Positions 20,673-34,878 of a stretch of DNA of 36,274 nt are shown here, piece after piece. The position numbers and the translations under genes are program-made. Numbering within the stretch: the first letter of the stretch is position 1; each line of letters begins with the position of its first letter. The notes beneath the pieces are model-generated. The model was not told the DNA's origin, ran no database searches, and was given only the letters and a program-made list of their open reading frames with translations. The DNA comes from Mnemiopsis leidyi (Eukaryota > Ctenophora > Tentaculata > Lobata > Bolinopsidae). The stretch covers positions 96,482 through 132,755 of the forward strand of contig JH154020.1 in the NCBI GenBank assembly GCA_000226015.1, read 5' to 3'.

Positions 20673-23140
20673 TCATGCAATAACACCCCACTAAGAGAAG
20701 CTATCTGAACCTGAACAATGTCAGTATGTCGTGGTTTCCCTGTATCTGTACATCACTTGTTCTATCATCGGTTTGTTGTTAAAAAGTTTAAACTCTGTTC
20801 CGTGTTCTTATCTCCAGCCAATCAGGGGAGCAGTATACCTCTATTCAGCTGCACTCTGCACTTGTTTAGAATCAGTTTACAACTTCTATAGGTAGACTCT
20901 AAACAATAATGTTGGTATTCAATAGCACCTTCCTTTACCACGCTTCCTGTACTGATTCTACCGAGCTGGTTCTCAAGCTGCAATCTTTCACTTCACTTTA
21001 CAAGGATTTAAAACCCTGTTTCTACAACACGCTAGCTTTAAAAGGCTGTTAAAGGGTTAATGTGAAGTCATATTAGCGGTTATCATTTCATTACCCTCTC
21101 CCTACTACCCAATAAAAAAGATTCCTAAATAAAATAGAGTTAGGTATTTGCCATGGCCAGTAACTGTTAACACCACACAACCTCTCACTTTACAATCAAG
21201 GACACACAAGTGACAGAGTTACAGTTACAGTCAGGCTACAACAGTAGTTTATTTAGAGCGTGTTGATTGCCTGGTAGTGTCTATCACTTGCTTAGTAACT
21301 GTATGTGTAGTAACTAAACTTGTGAGTTGTGACACATGGTTATCGACACATAGAGGTACCACCACATTGCCGCTAGATCGCAGTATCATTTCATCTCGTA
21401 CAGATAATATGTAACGCTTCTCATCAAATATTTTGTCTCCGGTGTATGGGAGATTTAAATAGTTAATCAAATAAACTTATTTTTGGTAAAGCGTTGATCC
21501 ACCGAAACTACTTATACATATTATCAGAATCAATAGCACTGTAATAGTACAAATGTTTGGAGCTGCACCAGGAGTGTATAAAGAAGATACAAGATATATA
21601 AGCTCTCTGTCTACCTAAGTGTTGATAAGGTGGGGCACTATAATCTCTATAGCTTGTACCGCCCGTAAAACACCCTCATAGAGACCAACTAGATATACTC
21701 CAGATATACTACTGGGGTGATGATGGTAAAGATAGTAATTATCTAGATTATATAGATAATAGTATTGGCAACATCCTGACAGTTCTGTATTGACGAGGAC
21801 AGATAGCATGTGTTGTAGCGGTGTCAGGTACTGTAGCTGTATTGTAGTGACTGGTAGTAAGGCTGGTATCCGACCCTGAAATCTTTCTTATCTGGTTCTC
21901 TATATAATGTTTACTTTAATCATCCTGAAATACAGTACACTCCGTGAAGGGAAGCACTGAAGAACCTAGCTCACTGCTAAGACAAAGGTAGTTTGCTAGA
22001 AGTTGTACCGAACAGAATATTCTCAGTTTGGAGCCTTGCCAAACAGGAATTACGAAAACAATGTAGTGCTTCACAGCTGCTGCCACACCGGATAAGTTAC
22101 ACACTACACCAATACCTCATGTATACATCATATATACACCTTATATACACCACCACCAACCTGTACTTTGTATACAAAGTTTCATTGTAGCGCCACCACT
22201 CCGGCTAATTTCCTGTTAAAGTGCTTACTTTCGATTTCCTCCTAGGTTGCTTGTAGCGAACTGTATAACAGCACATTGAGCAGATCTAATACCATACCCC
22301 TTAGTCGCTCTAGTCGCAGAGCTGGGTATAATCGCACATTTAAGATGAAGGTGTCCTAGGTTTTAGAATAGGAACATGACTGGGCTGTATTCATGCTGCT
22401 CAGCTGCTGATAAATTATTATCAGTCAAGTGAAGAAAAGATGTAAAATTCAAAATTATGATATAATGAAATGAACAAAAATTGTAAGATAATTAGTATGA
22501 TGATTAAATTCACAACAATTTTATCGATCTCTATTCTCTACAGTCCGATACTGGTTACTGTGTGACATGTAAGCCCGTGTAAATGTAATGACTACCACAC
22601 ACAAAACACAGTATACCCAGCACATGTTTGTAAACAAGTTATGTACAGTAGAGCATTGTCTAAAGTTTAAAACTCCCTATTTGTACCAAAGAAACATATC
22701 ACTACATCCCCCTCTTTCTCTCTTTGTTCGTAGCTGAGGTGCGGTACCGGTAACTCAATTAGCTCTCTTTTAGCTGGTCAAGCTGTTCAGTCTAATACCG
22801 ATATCAGTTTTATTAAAGTTCCAAAGAAGCTACAGCTTGATGAGAGATTACTAGAGCTCTAGAGGATCAGGGACAAAAGTAGTTCAGGATTAACGGTATT
22901 CAGTCTTCCAGTAATCTCAAATTCCCTGCCACATTAACGGGGACAAGTACTGTGTATTGAGTTAATGTTTCAGAACCCCTGTTTCTTAATTAACCCTGAT
23001 AAAACACAAACAGCTGTTAGCAGGTCTGTTTAAGTGGAGGTGGGTATAGTGTATCTAATTATCTTCAACTTGGTATTTGATACCTGTTTTAGAGCCTCTC
23101 TTTAGACGGGGTCGATATATGTCAACCTGTCTCCTCCCCC
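20673..23140. other. Mostly non-coding stretch, with one weak minus-strand open frame
   Basis: At 21249-21470 the minus strand is open for 73 codons (TGDKIFDEKRYILSVRDEM, then NVVVPLCVDNH), and its TAA overlaps an AATAAA. It has no clear ATG or acceptor, so I do not call it a gene. A perfect 16-bp palindrome ACTTTGTATACAAAGT lies at 22165-22180. The rest shows nothing recognisable. Confidence 0.4.
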
Positions 23141-24388
<1,248 letters not shown>

Positions 24389-24821
24389 TGTACTATGTGT
24401 GGTCTTGTTAATGTACTATGTGTAGTCTTGTTAATGTACTATGTGTGGTCTTGTTAATGTACTATGTGTGGTCTTGTTAATGTACTATGTGTGGTCTTGT
24501 TAATGTACTATGTGTGGTCTTGTTAATGTACTATGTGTGGTCTTGTTAATGTACTATGTGTGGTCTTGTTAATGTACTATGTGTAGTCTTGTTAATGTAC
24601 TATGTGTAGTCTTGTTAATGTACTATGTGTGGTCTTGTTAATGTACTATGTGTGGTCTTGTTAATGTACTATGTGTGGTCTTGTTAATGTACTATGTGTG
24701 GTCTTGTTAATGTACTATGTGTGGTCTTGTTAATGTACTATGTGTGGTCTTGTTAATGTACTGTGTGTAGTCTTGTTAATGTACTATGTGTGGTCTTGTT
24801 AATGTACTATGTGACGTCTTG
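24389..24821. repeat. 23-bp minisatellite, 18 full copies plus one partial
   Basis: The unit starts tgtactatgtgtggtcttg and ends ttaa, repeating exactly every 23 bp from 24389. Copies are almost identical (g/a at one site, a/g at another). The last partial unit at 24803 diverges. Confidence 0.95.
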
Positions 24822-25725
24822 AAGAATTCATGATTCTTGTTTCTTAATATGGTTTGATTGAGTCTGGGAGATGAATGACAGAATGAGGATTGAGGGATAT
24901 GGTTTGATATGTCTTCTAGACTATTTCAGCAATCTTGGATTATTTTTAGCAATCTTGGTTTGTTTTTTAATCTTCAAGAAAAAATAAGAGAACCGAGAGT
25001 AAAATATACGGCTGTTTGTTCGTGTAAAGAGATTTCCAGAGAGATTGTACTGTACGTCTGTACAGAGAGGCGTCTTAAAAACTCTAAGTTTAGATGCGGT
25101 TGTTGATCATTTCAGCTTTATTGGAACTCAGTAATCTGAGTAATCTATACAAATATATCCCATCCTGTAGATTATACAGAATCCCAACCAGTGCTGAGTG
25201 TCTTGTTTCAAGAGAGATAAGACTATTTTATAGTTTGTTTAACAAGTTCCCTCCCCTCGTCTCTCTTCCTCCTGTAGACATTAAGTAATATGTAGAAATA
25301 CCTCCCTAGTACTCCTGCAATGCCTCAGTTGGTACTGATAGCTGACGTCAAACTTCATATTCTCGTACATCGAAACTAAAGATCACCAGCTATAGACCTG
25401 GAGTTCCTGTTTACTATAATAATCATGTCGGCAGTTTTACTCCAATAATCAATAGGATTGTGAACTGACAGTTGTTTGGGGATCTGTCAAAACATCTGAC
25501 CACAAGGATAAACACACGTGATTGTAAAACACGTGACTAAACACGTGACTTAATACGTTATCTGACAAGTAAGGAGAGAGGTAGAAGTACATGTGCACAT
25601 TTCACACACAGTACACACAGCTGTACACGTCTGTACACGTCTGATATCTCGCTCTCCAATTATCTTCAAATTAATGTGACTTGTGGTTGACACCTCTACA
25701 ACTTGGTCCTTACAGGATGCTGTGT
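24822..25725. other. Non-coding stretch with clustered CACGTG boxes
   Basis: No exon recognised. CACGTG palindromes occur at 25515-25520, 25530-25535 and 25542-25547, each followed by A, within 33 bp. Confidence 0.45.
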
Positions 25726-25926
25726 GATCCGGAACACTCTTAGAGAACTGGAACACTCATAAAGATCTGGAACACTTTAAGAGATCTGAAACACTTTTAG
25801 AGATCTGGAACACGCTTAGAGATGTGGAACACTCTTACAGATCCAGAACACTCTTACAGATCCAGAACACTCTTACAGATCCAGAACACTCTTACAGATC
25901 CAGAACACTCTTACAGATCTGGAACA
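25726..25926. repeat. 19-bp tandem repeat, about ten copies
   Basis: The unit is gatccagaacactcttaca and variants. The left copies are diverged and the right five are nearly perfect, a gradient typical of an array that grows at one end. Confidence 0.9.
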
Positions 25927-26187
25927 GTCTGGCTGCTTTCTTCCTACTAGGAATTTAAAAACCCTAATCTTGCTCTAAATCTTGTGCTTCACAGTCGCCA
26001 TCTCCACGCATTTGGTTCATTAAATCTTAAATACTATTCTACAACTCAACTGGTAAATGAAATGTGTTATAGAAGAAAACAGAGGCGATATAAAGAGGCA
26101 GGCCCACACTATAGCTCTATTGGTATCTTACCATATATACTTACAATGTACATACATATATACAGTATACTTTAGCTAACTACAGTT

Positions 26188-26294
26188 GAAGTTACACTCG
26201 AAACTTTGCTAGTACACTCGAAAATACACCTGAAACTACACTTGAAACTGCACTATAGTACACTATAGTTCACTTAAAACTACACTTGAAACTA
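26188..26294. repeat. Degenerate short tandem repeat
   Basis: Irregular copies of acacttgaaact at spacings of roughly 11-15 bp. Confidence 0.65.
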
Positions 26295-28570
26295 TAATGT
26301 TCTGTACAATATGATGAAGTGACACTGAAAACACCTGGTACTGGTATAAACATTGTCTTGTTGAAATTACTCGTACAGTTAAGGTGTAAGACTTTCTCTA
26401 TCAGAGTTTTATCATGATTATCAGCTATAGTGCACTTTCTAAGATCTTGTCGCTAAACCAGGCATATAAAGTAATGTAAAACAAGAAAATCTTCCCACGA
26501 TCAAGTAGAGAAAGGTATTTAGGGGAGGGGTTACAAATTTGACCAATGAGAAGCTAGAAAATAGTGCTTCCTCGATTCTGATTGGTTAAATCATGTGATC
26601 CCTCACCAAAAATCCCTCCCTCTATAATTCTGGGAAATGCTATATTTGGCATATTACATAGGATAAGTCTAGCGTCCTTACACAGCCATGAATAAGGAAC
26701 GGTTTTGGTAAAGTTATTGTACTTGTAAAAGGAGTTCAACTTTGAGAACAGGTGATGAGTGTTGGAATGAGATCTCTCCATTTCAATTTCCATGTAATGT
26801 AGAAATTTGGATTTCCATTTTCTCACGAGCAGATTTAATAGCTCACTCGACACTCATTCCATCAATGTAAGATTTTACATTTTACATTATACTGACTGAG
26901 TAACGTGTCCTATGAGGTTGTGCTATGTTGCTGTGTAGCGAGACAATACTTGACAATAATGTTTGATATGTTGTGGTAGCTGTGTGACAGCTATGTGTAT
27001 TGACGTGATATTACTTACATCTTCTACTGTGAGCTACCAGAGATTGACTTCTCACTTTTGTCCCAAAGTCAATGAGGAGCAGCTATTTCTAAGAGGTTGA
27101 AATTTTGGGTGGCGGATAGTTTCATTGAGATCGTACATTATTCTATGATAACATGTTAAAAATTATCAACTGAGCGAATACGCTTCAATGAACTCAAACT
27201 CCGTGATTGACTAATGTAGCCAGAAAGATGGTTCACAGATGGCGTGATGGCCCTTAAGAATCTCTTCCCAAAACTACTCAATTGGTTCAATAGGTTAGGT
27301 GTCCACTGTCCACAGTAGTTATGTAAGCAACGTGGGTTATACGCAAGTTCTTTGACGATCCAAGATAGTCAAGATTTCTGAAGGATGTTACAACCTGATA
27401 ATCTCATAATAACCACTGTTATAAAGTTATAACTCTTAACTAAAACGTTTCAACTTGCCAGACGACAACTAGCAGGGGGGTGTTTATGCCAAACTGCGTG
27501 AGAAACAAGACTGCTGTAATGGCTTGATTAGTTAACGTGTGTCGGTCCATTATCTCTTTTAGTCTTTAGCAGGAGTAGCTCGCAGATTTCTTCGTTCTAA
27601 TTATAGGTGTCTCCACCAGTTGGTTTTATGTAGAGATATTATTCAGATCTTGACGTTTGATTTAAACGGTTTGAAACACTATTTTCCGCTTCACAATTCT
27701 TCAGAATAGAGATTGAGAAATGGGAAGGCTGGGATAAGAATAAGAAGCATGATAACCAGCAAGTATTAAATAGTTGAAGGTTTTACACTTGAACCGGAAA
27801 TAAGTAACTGAGAGACTTCTGAAGTAGTAAAATGTAGTCCGATAAACGGCCGATAAATGGCCGATATAATCTCTGAGCCTTTAAGGAAGCCCACGTAAGC
27901 TTGGTCAAGTTAATCAGGAATTACTTATCTTCCTAAAAACTAGTAACTTATAACCAGTACAAACTGAAAGATTTCAATCAAGGTATATCATGCTGAGCAT
28001 GAGACCTTCAAGTTCTTTTTTGTAAAAACGATTCCGAGAGGTTTCAACAATCAACGTATCTTCCATAAAACTCCGAGAAGTTCCTGGACTCAAATCTGGG
28101 TCTGTGTGAGTTGGGAACTAAAGTTCCGATATCATGTCAACACGGTCGTTCCGAGAGGAAATCCCTCATATTTCTGTGAACACTCACTCTTGACTGATGA
28201 GTCTCTAGTCTCTATGTCTCCAGCCAGGTCCCCGGTCACCAACCGCATTAAATTATCAGCCAGAAAACCCCGCCAAGAGATAAGAGGTTCACCGACAGGA
28301 ATGCGCGAATGGATGTTTACTCGTATAAGTTGAAGACGCGCATTACAGGAACCATGTGTTTGCTCCGCGCGTTCACGTTATAACATGTTTTCTTAACCCT
28401 ACCTTAGTCAGTCGATAGTCTGATACCATATGTTCCAACTAAGTTAACCAAACTAATGCCTTTCATTGCTTTAAAAGTATAGCTCACCGGATTTTCAATA
28501 TTACTGTCTTGATTTTGCCTTATCGATATTCATATTAGCATCATAGTATTTAGAACCACTATTGTTTCAG
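26295..28570. other. No recognisable gene
   Basis: A minus-strand frame at 26554-26853 (99 codons, MSSELLNLLVRKWKSKFL) and a plus-strand frame at 28106-28333 are open. Neither has a known motif or splice support. The remainder is AT-rich sequence without repeats that I noticed. Confidence 0.4.
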
Positions 28571-31500
28571 GAATGAGGCCCCTGGAATCAGTACTAAAGG
28601 AGCTGCAACTCTACCCATACGAGTACTGGGCCAAACAAGTACCTAAACTTAACACTGAACAACAGGTAATTTCATGTACAGTTTCTCTGTCACTACTTCC
28701 AGATATCTAGATACCTATCTATTTTACAGCAATAATTATACTGCTCTGTGAGGAAGATCATTATTTCGCATTACCCCAAAATCAACCGGTTACCACATTC
28801 GATGTAGTCAACACAATAATTGAGTAATTGCTCCTTCACAACTACCTGTTCGTTTTCAGGTAGTGGCACATGCTTTGCAACAATGTATAGTCCTTACTCA
28901 ATATTACGTGTTGTTGTTTCATCCTATTCAGCCTGGTACTACCGAAGCCAAGAATCTCTTCATGCAGTGGCAAGCCGGTATGTAACTTTCGCTACTATCT
29001 TGTTGGAAGTGCAATTATCTTAGTCACTAGATCTAATTATTTCTTAATATAGGTTTATTCTGTAAATAATAATGATTGCATATTGGATTATCCATTCATG
29101 AAGAAGACTGAGATTTGGTTTGAGTTTTATGAATCACAAATCTGTTGCGTTCTGTTTATAGCAATCCAGAACAATTCATTTATTCCAATTTACGACTACC
29201 GAAAAATATTTTCTTTTTTGTTTTTGATTTGACAACACAACCGTACTGGTTGCCAATGACAACTACACTGATTTCCATGACAGCACCACGCAGCGCTGGC
29301 TACTTTTATAACTTATCAATGAGTAACAAGTAATGAACGAAACGCTAATCTGATAGATAATAATACCTCAATTAGACGTCAATCATGACATAATTTCAGA
29401 AGTGACGCTCAAAAAGTCTCCCTTTGAATATAATCCGATCGTTTACTTTGATTTGTTCGCATCAATAACACAGCACATTAGCACATCATGAACTAGCGCG
29501 GTACTACATTTTATATATGGTAGAGGCAGGGCTAGACAGCCACTCAAATTAAACAATAAGGTTTTAACACTATGATAAGATCTCGATTGAAGTTTATCGG
29601 CATGATTAGATTCGGCCTCCTGTAGACCATTCTAGAGACACCCAGCCTCAGCATTATGTTACCCCATCTATATATACTGTGTATTACATAGTACCCGTCT
29701 CTACATGCTGAATTAATTCGTTAATGACCTAACGGCCCACCGGCGAATTTCATGACCGATCATGTGTACCCCTGATGTGTTTTGAAGGGGTCACTGTACA
29801 ATTTGATCATATTTATTTTCTCCCGTTCAGTATTTCTTCACGCTTGTATAATATCGTTAATCATCGAGATTTGACTTCACTACTCCTACTCAACCTTGTT
29901 ATATAGAAATCCGTGTCTGATACCGTGGAGCTGAATGTTTAATCACGTTACATCAGACGCAGTTTTCTTAATACGAACTAGCCATACTAAAACTAAAGAA
30001 TGATGAGATCTCGGACCGGGAGATTACAGTTTAGATCTACCCTCGCTCATCGCAGCGTGCCCCGGTCGTTAGCTGGTAACTTGTACGGCATCGACATAGT
30101 CTTATCTCGGAAACAGCACGTGAAGTTTGTAATTCCGGTATTTCCTTGTTCGTTGCGGCCCTTTTGTGACATCATCGATGAAGGATGTGACGTTGTGACA
30201 TTGCGAGCCTTTGATTGAGTGTAAATCGTGGAGGAAACTGCTTGAATATTAATGTATTTTATGCTTTGTAATACAATTGTGAATAGTCTTAAAATACATA
30301 TTGTCTGAGCGGTTGAAGTACTACAGCATGCTGATTCGTTATTACGACCGGTTGATTGTGACACGTAACAAGCTTCTTTGTTGAGCTAGCACCGTTTGTT
30401 TGGAACTGCGATGAAACTGTCACAGCAAGACAGTGCTTTCCCAGGCACGTGCAGTGTCAAAATCGCACGTGCTGTTAAACAGTACAACCCCTCGCGCCGG
30501 CTCCATCTTTGCTGACAACATTGCTCATGTTTAACCAAATTTTTTACTCGTACTTCTCCTATGTTTAAACGAGTGTAGTAGTTGTAATGCTGTCTTGTTG
30601 ATATGCTCTCTACTTTCTCATCTTTTTACTGTTTCGACTTTGACCGTTTAGTTTGTTTTGATTCGATTTATTTGCTTTACACTGAAATTTTATTTCATAA
30701 GTTTATTGTTCCGTCCTCTGACTAGCATGAATAAAGGTTTAAGGGCCAAATTATGTAACTTATATTTTTAGACATAGCGATAATTCGTAATGTTCCTTTC
30801 CGATCATTTTTGTTGCATGCTTGTCTGATTTGTCTGGACATTATATCGATAGTCGATTAGATAGTTCTTGTAGCATTACAAGTTAAGTTGCAAGTCGGTG
30901 TCTCGTTAAAACTTTAAACACTTCTAACAGACTAGTTGTTTTAGCCTAGAAATGGTGCTATTGGAGAGGCATAGTGTTGTAAGCAGACATCGAAACTCAG
31001 TTTACGTTCAGAGTGAGTGAGATAAACGTACAGACAAACATACTAACAGACACACGAACAAACATTGTGACACACAAAAATATACGGGCGGAGTAACTTA
31101 TTAAACAGAAAGTTACTGATTGAAAGTCAAAGGAACCATCCAGACATCAATATTAATCAAATTTATTAACAGACTAATAGACTGTTGTGAGTAACAATTC
31201 GCTCTTAGTCGTAAGATTATTTAAGTGGTAAGTTGGTTGGACTGCGTGCTACACTCAGCACTTTCCATCATTCATTCCAACCGTCAAATTCAGCCTTAAC
31301 GTATTTAAATCGTAACGAAAACACCAATACAAACAGACAGCCGGTCCCTTGGACTGGGTGACACGAACACTCAAAACGAAATTACGGAACACTTGTACTT
31401 TCTGCAGGGTCTGCAAAAATCTGTCTGCCTTACAGACAGACCAACGTTTCAGCCGCCAAGCTCATTTTACAGATTACCAACTCCCTGGTTTTGGTCTGAA

Positions 31501-31640
31501 AACGAAACCACTCCCCTTGGTGACAATATCTTTCTCATTTTAATGACAGATTTATCTTGAAATGTGTAACTTTTTATAGAAGTGGCTAACTCTTCTGTCT
31601 TTCAGCCCGAGCCAACGCAGCCACCGAATGTGAAAAACGA
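28571..31640 (+). CDS. Partial gene of unknown function, three exons joined in phase
   Basis: Exons are 28571-28665, 28860-28977 and 31606-31640. Acceptors are ttgtttcag, cgttttcag and tctttcag. Donors are CAG|GTAATT, G|GTATGT and CGA|GTGAGT. The phases agree, giving an 82-residue stretch: MRPLESVLKELQLYPYEYW, then VVAHALQQCIVLTQYYVLL, then HPIQPGTTEAKNLFMQWQA and ARANAATECEKR. It is helix-rich with no motif I recognise. The first exon may begin translation at the ATG at 28573 or continue an upstream exon ending in phase 1. The last donor is in phase 0, and I found no following exon before the window end. The exon at 14523 could belong to the same gene across a long intron, but its phase does not connect directly. 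Confidence 0.62.
28978..31605. other. Intron of the unknown plus-strand gene
   Basis: A 2.6-kb stretch between exons 2 and 3 with no exon I can support. It contains a GCACGTGC pair near 30444 and 30465. Confidence 0.5.
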
Positions 31641-31970
31641 GTGAGTAAATTCGTGTTTCATTTTGAGAAGATTATAATATTTTGTGTTTGACATTATTTT
31701 GTTTCTTTTGAGTCCGCTCGCAACCTTAAGTCGTATCTTCTTCTTGGATCTGGAAACCTCTGCACTAATCAAAGTAGACAAGTTATTTGGTAAAACTCTT
31801 AGGTTAAACTATTTAGTCGAACTATATATTATAAATTATAGCGAACTCGCACGACTTTAACACTTAGACAGATAAGTAGAGAGTGGTTAATCCGCCCTTC
31901 GTCCCGTACCTTTCCCTGCCAGGACGGGAATAACAAAAGTGAGGCACTTTGGTTATGTAGTCTGAGTCAG

Positions 31971-32166
31971 TTACAGTTTCATAGCCTTACAGTCTTATAG
32001 CCTAACAGTCTTATAGCCTAACAGTCTTATAGCCTAACAGTCTTATAGCCTAACAGTCTTATAGCCTTACAGTCTTATAGCCTTACAGTCTTAAAGCTTA
32101 GTCACCGCTCATAGCTTATTTAAGGCTCATAGCTTATTTAAGGCTTATAGCTCAGTCAAGGCTTAT
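31971..32166. repeat. 16-bp tandem repeat (eight copies) grading into a roughly 18-bp repeat
   Basis: The unit t(t/a)acagtcttatagcc starts at 31971 and recurs every 16 bp to about 32098. Related units based on aaggctcatagcttattt follow to 32166. Confidence 0.88.
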
Positions 32167-34878
32167 CTGATAACTCAGGGTCGTACAAAATTTATGATAT
32201 TGCTAAGGATGAATGCATCAAAATTAGCTTAAAAATAAAATTGTATTGTAATGTGAGTAACATGACGTAGTGATGTACTAGTTGAGTGAATTATTTAAGT
32301 TTAGACTTAAATTCTAAGAAGGTGGAAATTCTATCGCATGGGTGTAAGAATTATCTCTTTAACCATTAGCTATGAAAAAGCGATTACCTTTATTAATAAT
32401 TGATATAATTCCTTGTATTTCCTAGCTTCTTTAGGGTATTTTGTAGGGATTTGTGTAGATTAAGATGAAACAATGGCCTAAATTTCCCGGTTGACCTTTT
32501 TAACCAGTTGCATGACAGAAAACCGCAATCTGACCTATGAAATGTCTTTGTGAACAACACGTGACATAACCCGCACATTTACCATTTTCCTCCTCCGACC
32601 CTTAAGCCGTGCAATCACGTTACCTGGCAACCAGCCACTCAAAAGTCGGCGCGGTTACCACGTGACCACACTGCTGTATCACGTGCATATTGGGAGGCGG
32701 GGTAGTGGAGCGGAACTATTGGAGAAACCAGTGTATTTGGACTCGTTATCAGGTCGCGTGACCAGTACCGAGCAAGCGAGCTTCGTCCTATGGAGGGAGG
32801 AAAAAGGCTTGTGAACTTACGTCGTTCTTTCCCAATTTTACGTCGTGTAAACTTATGATACCTAATTTGTACTGATAACAAGCTGTTAATTGTTTGATGA
32901 CCCGATTTCATCATAGTCATTATGACCGTCATTGTGCAGTGTGATGATTACCTAAGTTACTAAATCGAGATCATGGAGTATTGGAGTCCGGCAATCTAAC
33001 GACCAAAAATAGGATCACATCCCTACACCAGTCACCAAACCTACACTACTATCCGTAACGTAATGTTATTTAAGATTGAGATGTAGTCAGTCAGATCTGG
33101 ATGGAAGGTGTGGAGTACACTCTGTTCTATCCTTCCCTCTTTAAGAGTGTGGGTTGAAAGACCCACTGTCGTTGATTTGTTGACTGGTGATACAGGGAGC
33201 ACGGTTAACTCCCCAGTTCTACTGAGGGATTCGGCGGGACGCCGACACGCTGTTAGCGTCCAACTTTACTAACCCAACCTTCCAAGCGGAAACTTGGCAC
33301 ATTTCCAGCCGAGGGATGCAGCATTATAAACGACACAACGCCACCATTCTACCTACTTAACTGTTTGTACACCTTACAAGGCAAAGACACGGTATAACGC
33401 CGCCGACTCAACTGTTGGCAAACCGTTTCAAGTTAAACAGCAGAATACCCTGACTCCTTGAGCCCGCCTAGTGGGATTCTGCTTCTAGCGATAAATCTGA
33501 ACAGTGGCGACTACTCCGTTCTCTGAAAACTCCATAACAGCCGTGTCAATTGTATCATCGTCCCAATATTCCTCCAGGTCTCCGTCCTATAGTGCCTGCT
33601 ATCCCAGATTTACACTTTTACTAGTTTACACCTGTGATAAGGGGTCGGCATCAGAGGAGCTACTATAGACACCATCATGTATTGGGGATTGTATGAAATA
33701 GGTGAGTTCCTCTACAATATCAAGATGAAGAAGATAAGGACCACACCTTCCTAGAGCTAGTCAATAAATGTAAAATCTGATCAATCTAACCGAGCATCTT
33801 TCCTGTCAGGAAAGTCGCCTCCACCTTTCTTATTGTTACGTGCTAGTTACAATTACCGGTACTTGGTGGATGCCAAAGTTTAACTCCATTTAGCAGGGCT
33901 GCATCTCAACAAACTAAACAAAGTAGAAACACGTGTTGGTTCTAAAAAGGAAACCCGCCGTTCCAGAACTAATGTATCTGTCCTGATGCCCGTCAGTAGT
34001 TGCGTTACAACCCACAGTCTACATAACGCAGAGCAGCTTCACGTCAAACTTACCCGGCTTTCCTGCACGGACCTAGAGGAGATTGTCCTGCTCTCTCGGT
34101 TCTGATTGTTAGATTGTCCCCTAACAGTAGTGAGTGTGTACCGGGGGGCTGGTTAGGAGACGGTTATCTTGGTGAGCTGGTGAGGTGATGTTAGTTTCAC
34201 GGTCAGAGCTGGGAGGGTGGGTAGTCGGCTAGTCTGGACAGGTGTTGAAACATATCTTCACACGGTAGAGCTGGTTAGACTAACCTGCCTACCCTTTTTT
34301 AAAGCATTGCTCCTAATTACCTTTTGAAATTTTAATTGAGTTTTAATGTCCTGCACTTTTTTTCGTGTGATTTTTGGGAGCTCGCTTCTGAAAGTTCTAC
34401 GGGCGTGTTTTGAATGCTTTCTGTCCGTTTTGAGGTGGCTCGTAGGTTTTGAGATGGATTATTGTGACTTAAGCTTTACGTTATTAAAATGCTAGTAAAT
34501 CAATTTAAACTTTGAGGTGTCGTTAACCTAGACTCATATTACTTGCAATATTTGTCAGGTCATGTAATAAAATATTCTCATTGTCTACAAAACTTAGAAT
34601 TAGTTCAGTCAAGTCAGATTTGAAGTGCCGCTTTTGAGGGAAGCTAAAATTTTCTCATTTTGATAAGTTTTCAATCCTCTCCTTGCAGCTTGAATTCTAG
34701 CCTTCAGATTTGAGGAAGAACAAGTAATCGATATTTCGTCTGGGGTAAATTGCAAACGGTTATCATTTTTTCCTAGTCGACTTTATCTTATCACCTGATT
34801 TTTCTTGTAATTGTTTTACATGATCACATTTGATCGTACTTTTCTATAATTTACCATTCTCAACTATACTAATCAACT
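32167..34878. other. No gene recognised; E-boxes and a hairpin-rich patch
   Basis: CACGTG occurs at 32558, 32659 and 32680, with gtcgcgtgacc near 32755. At 33232-33297 three short perfect hairpins stand in series (CGGC/GCCG, ACGCT/AGCGT, CCAAG/CTTGG). No coding exon is convincing. Confidence 0.4.

Noticed and set aside
21249..21470. Minus-strand 73-codon frame ending at an AATAAA
   Set aside because: The composition looks protein-like, but there is no ATG near the start and no clear acceptor, and the polyadenylation hexamer overlaps the stop. Left as a note only.
26554..26853. Minus-strand 99-codon frame MSSELLNLL...
   Set aside because: No recognisable motif, no splice signals, and length within chance for this composition.
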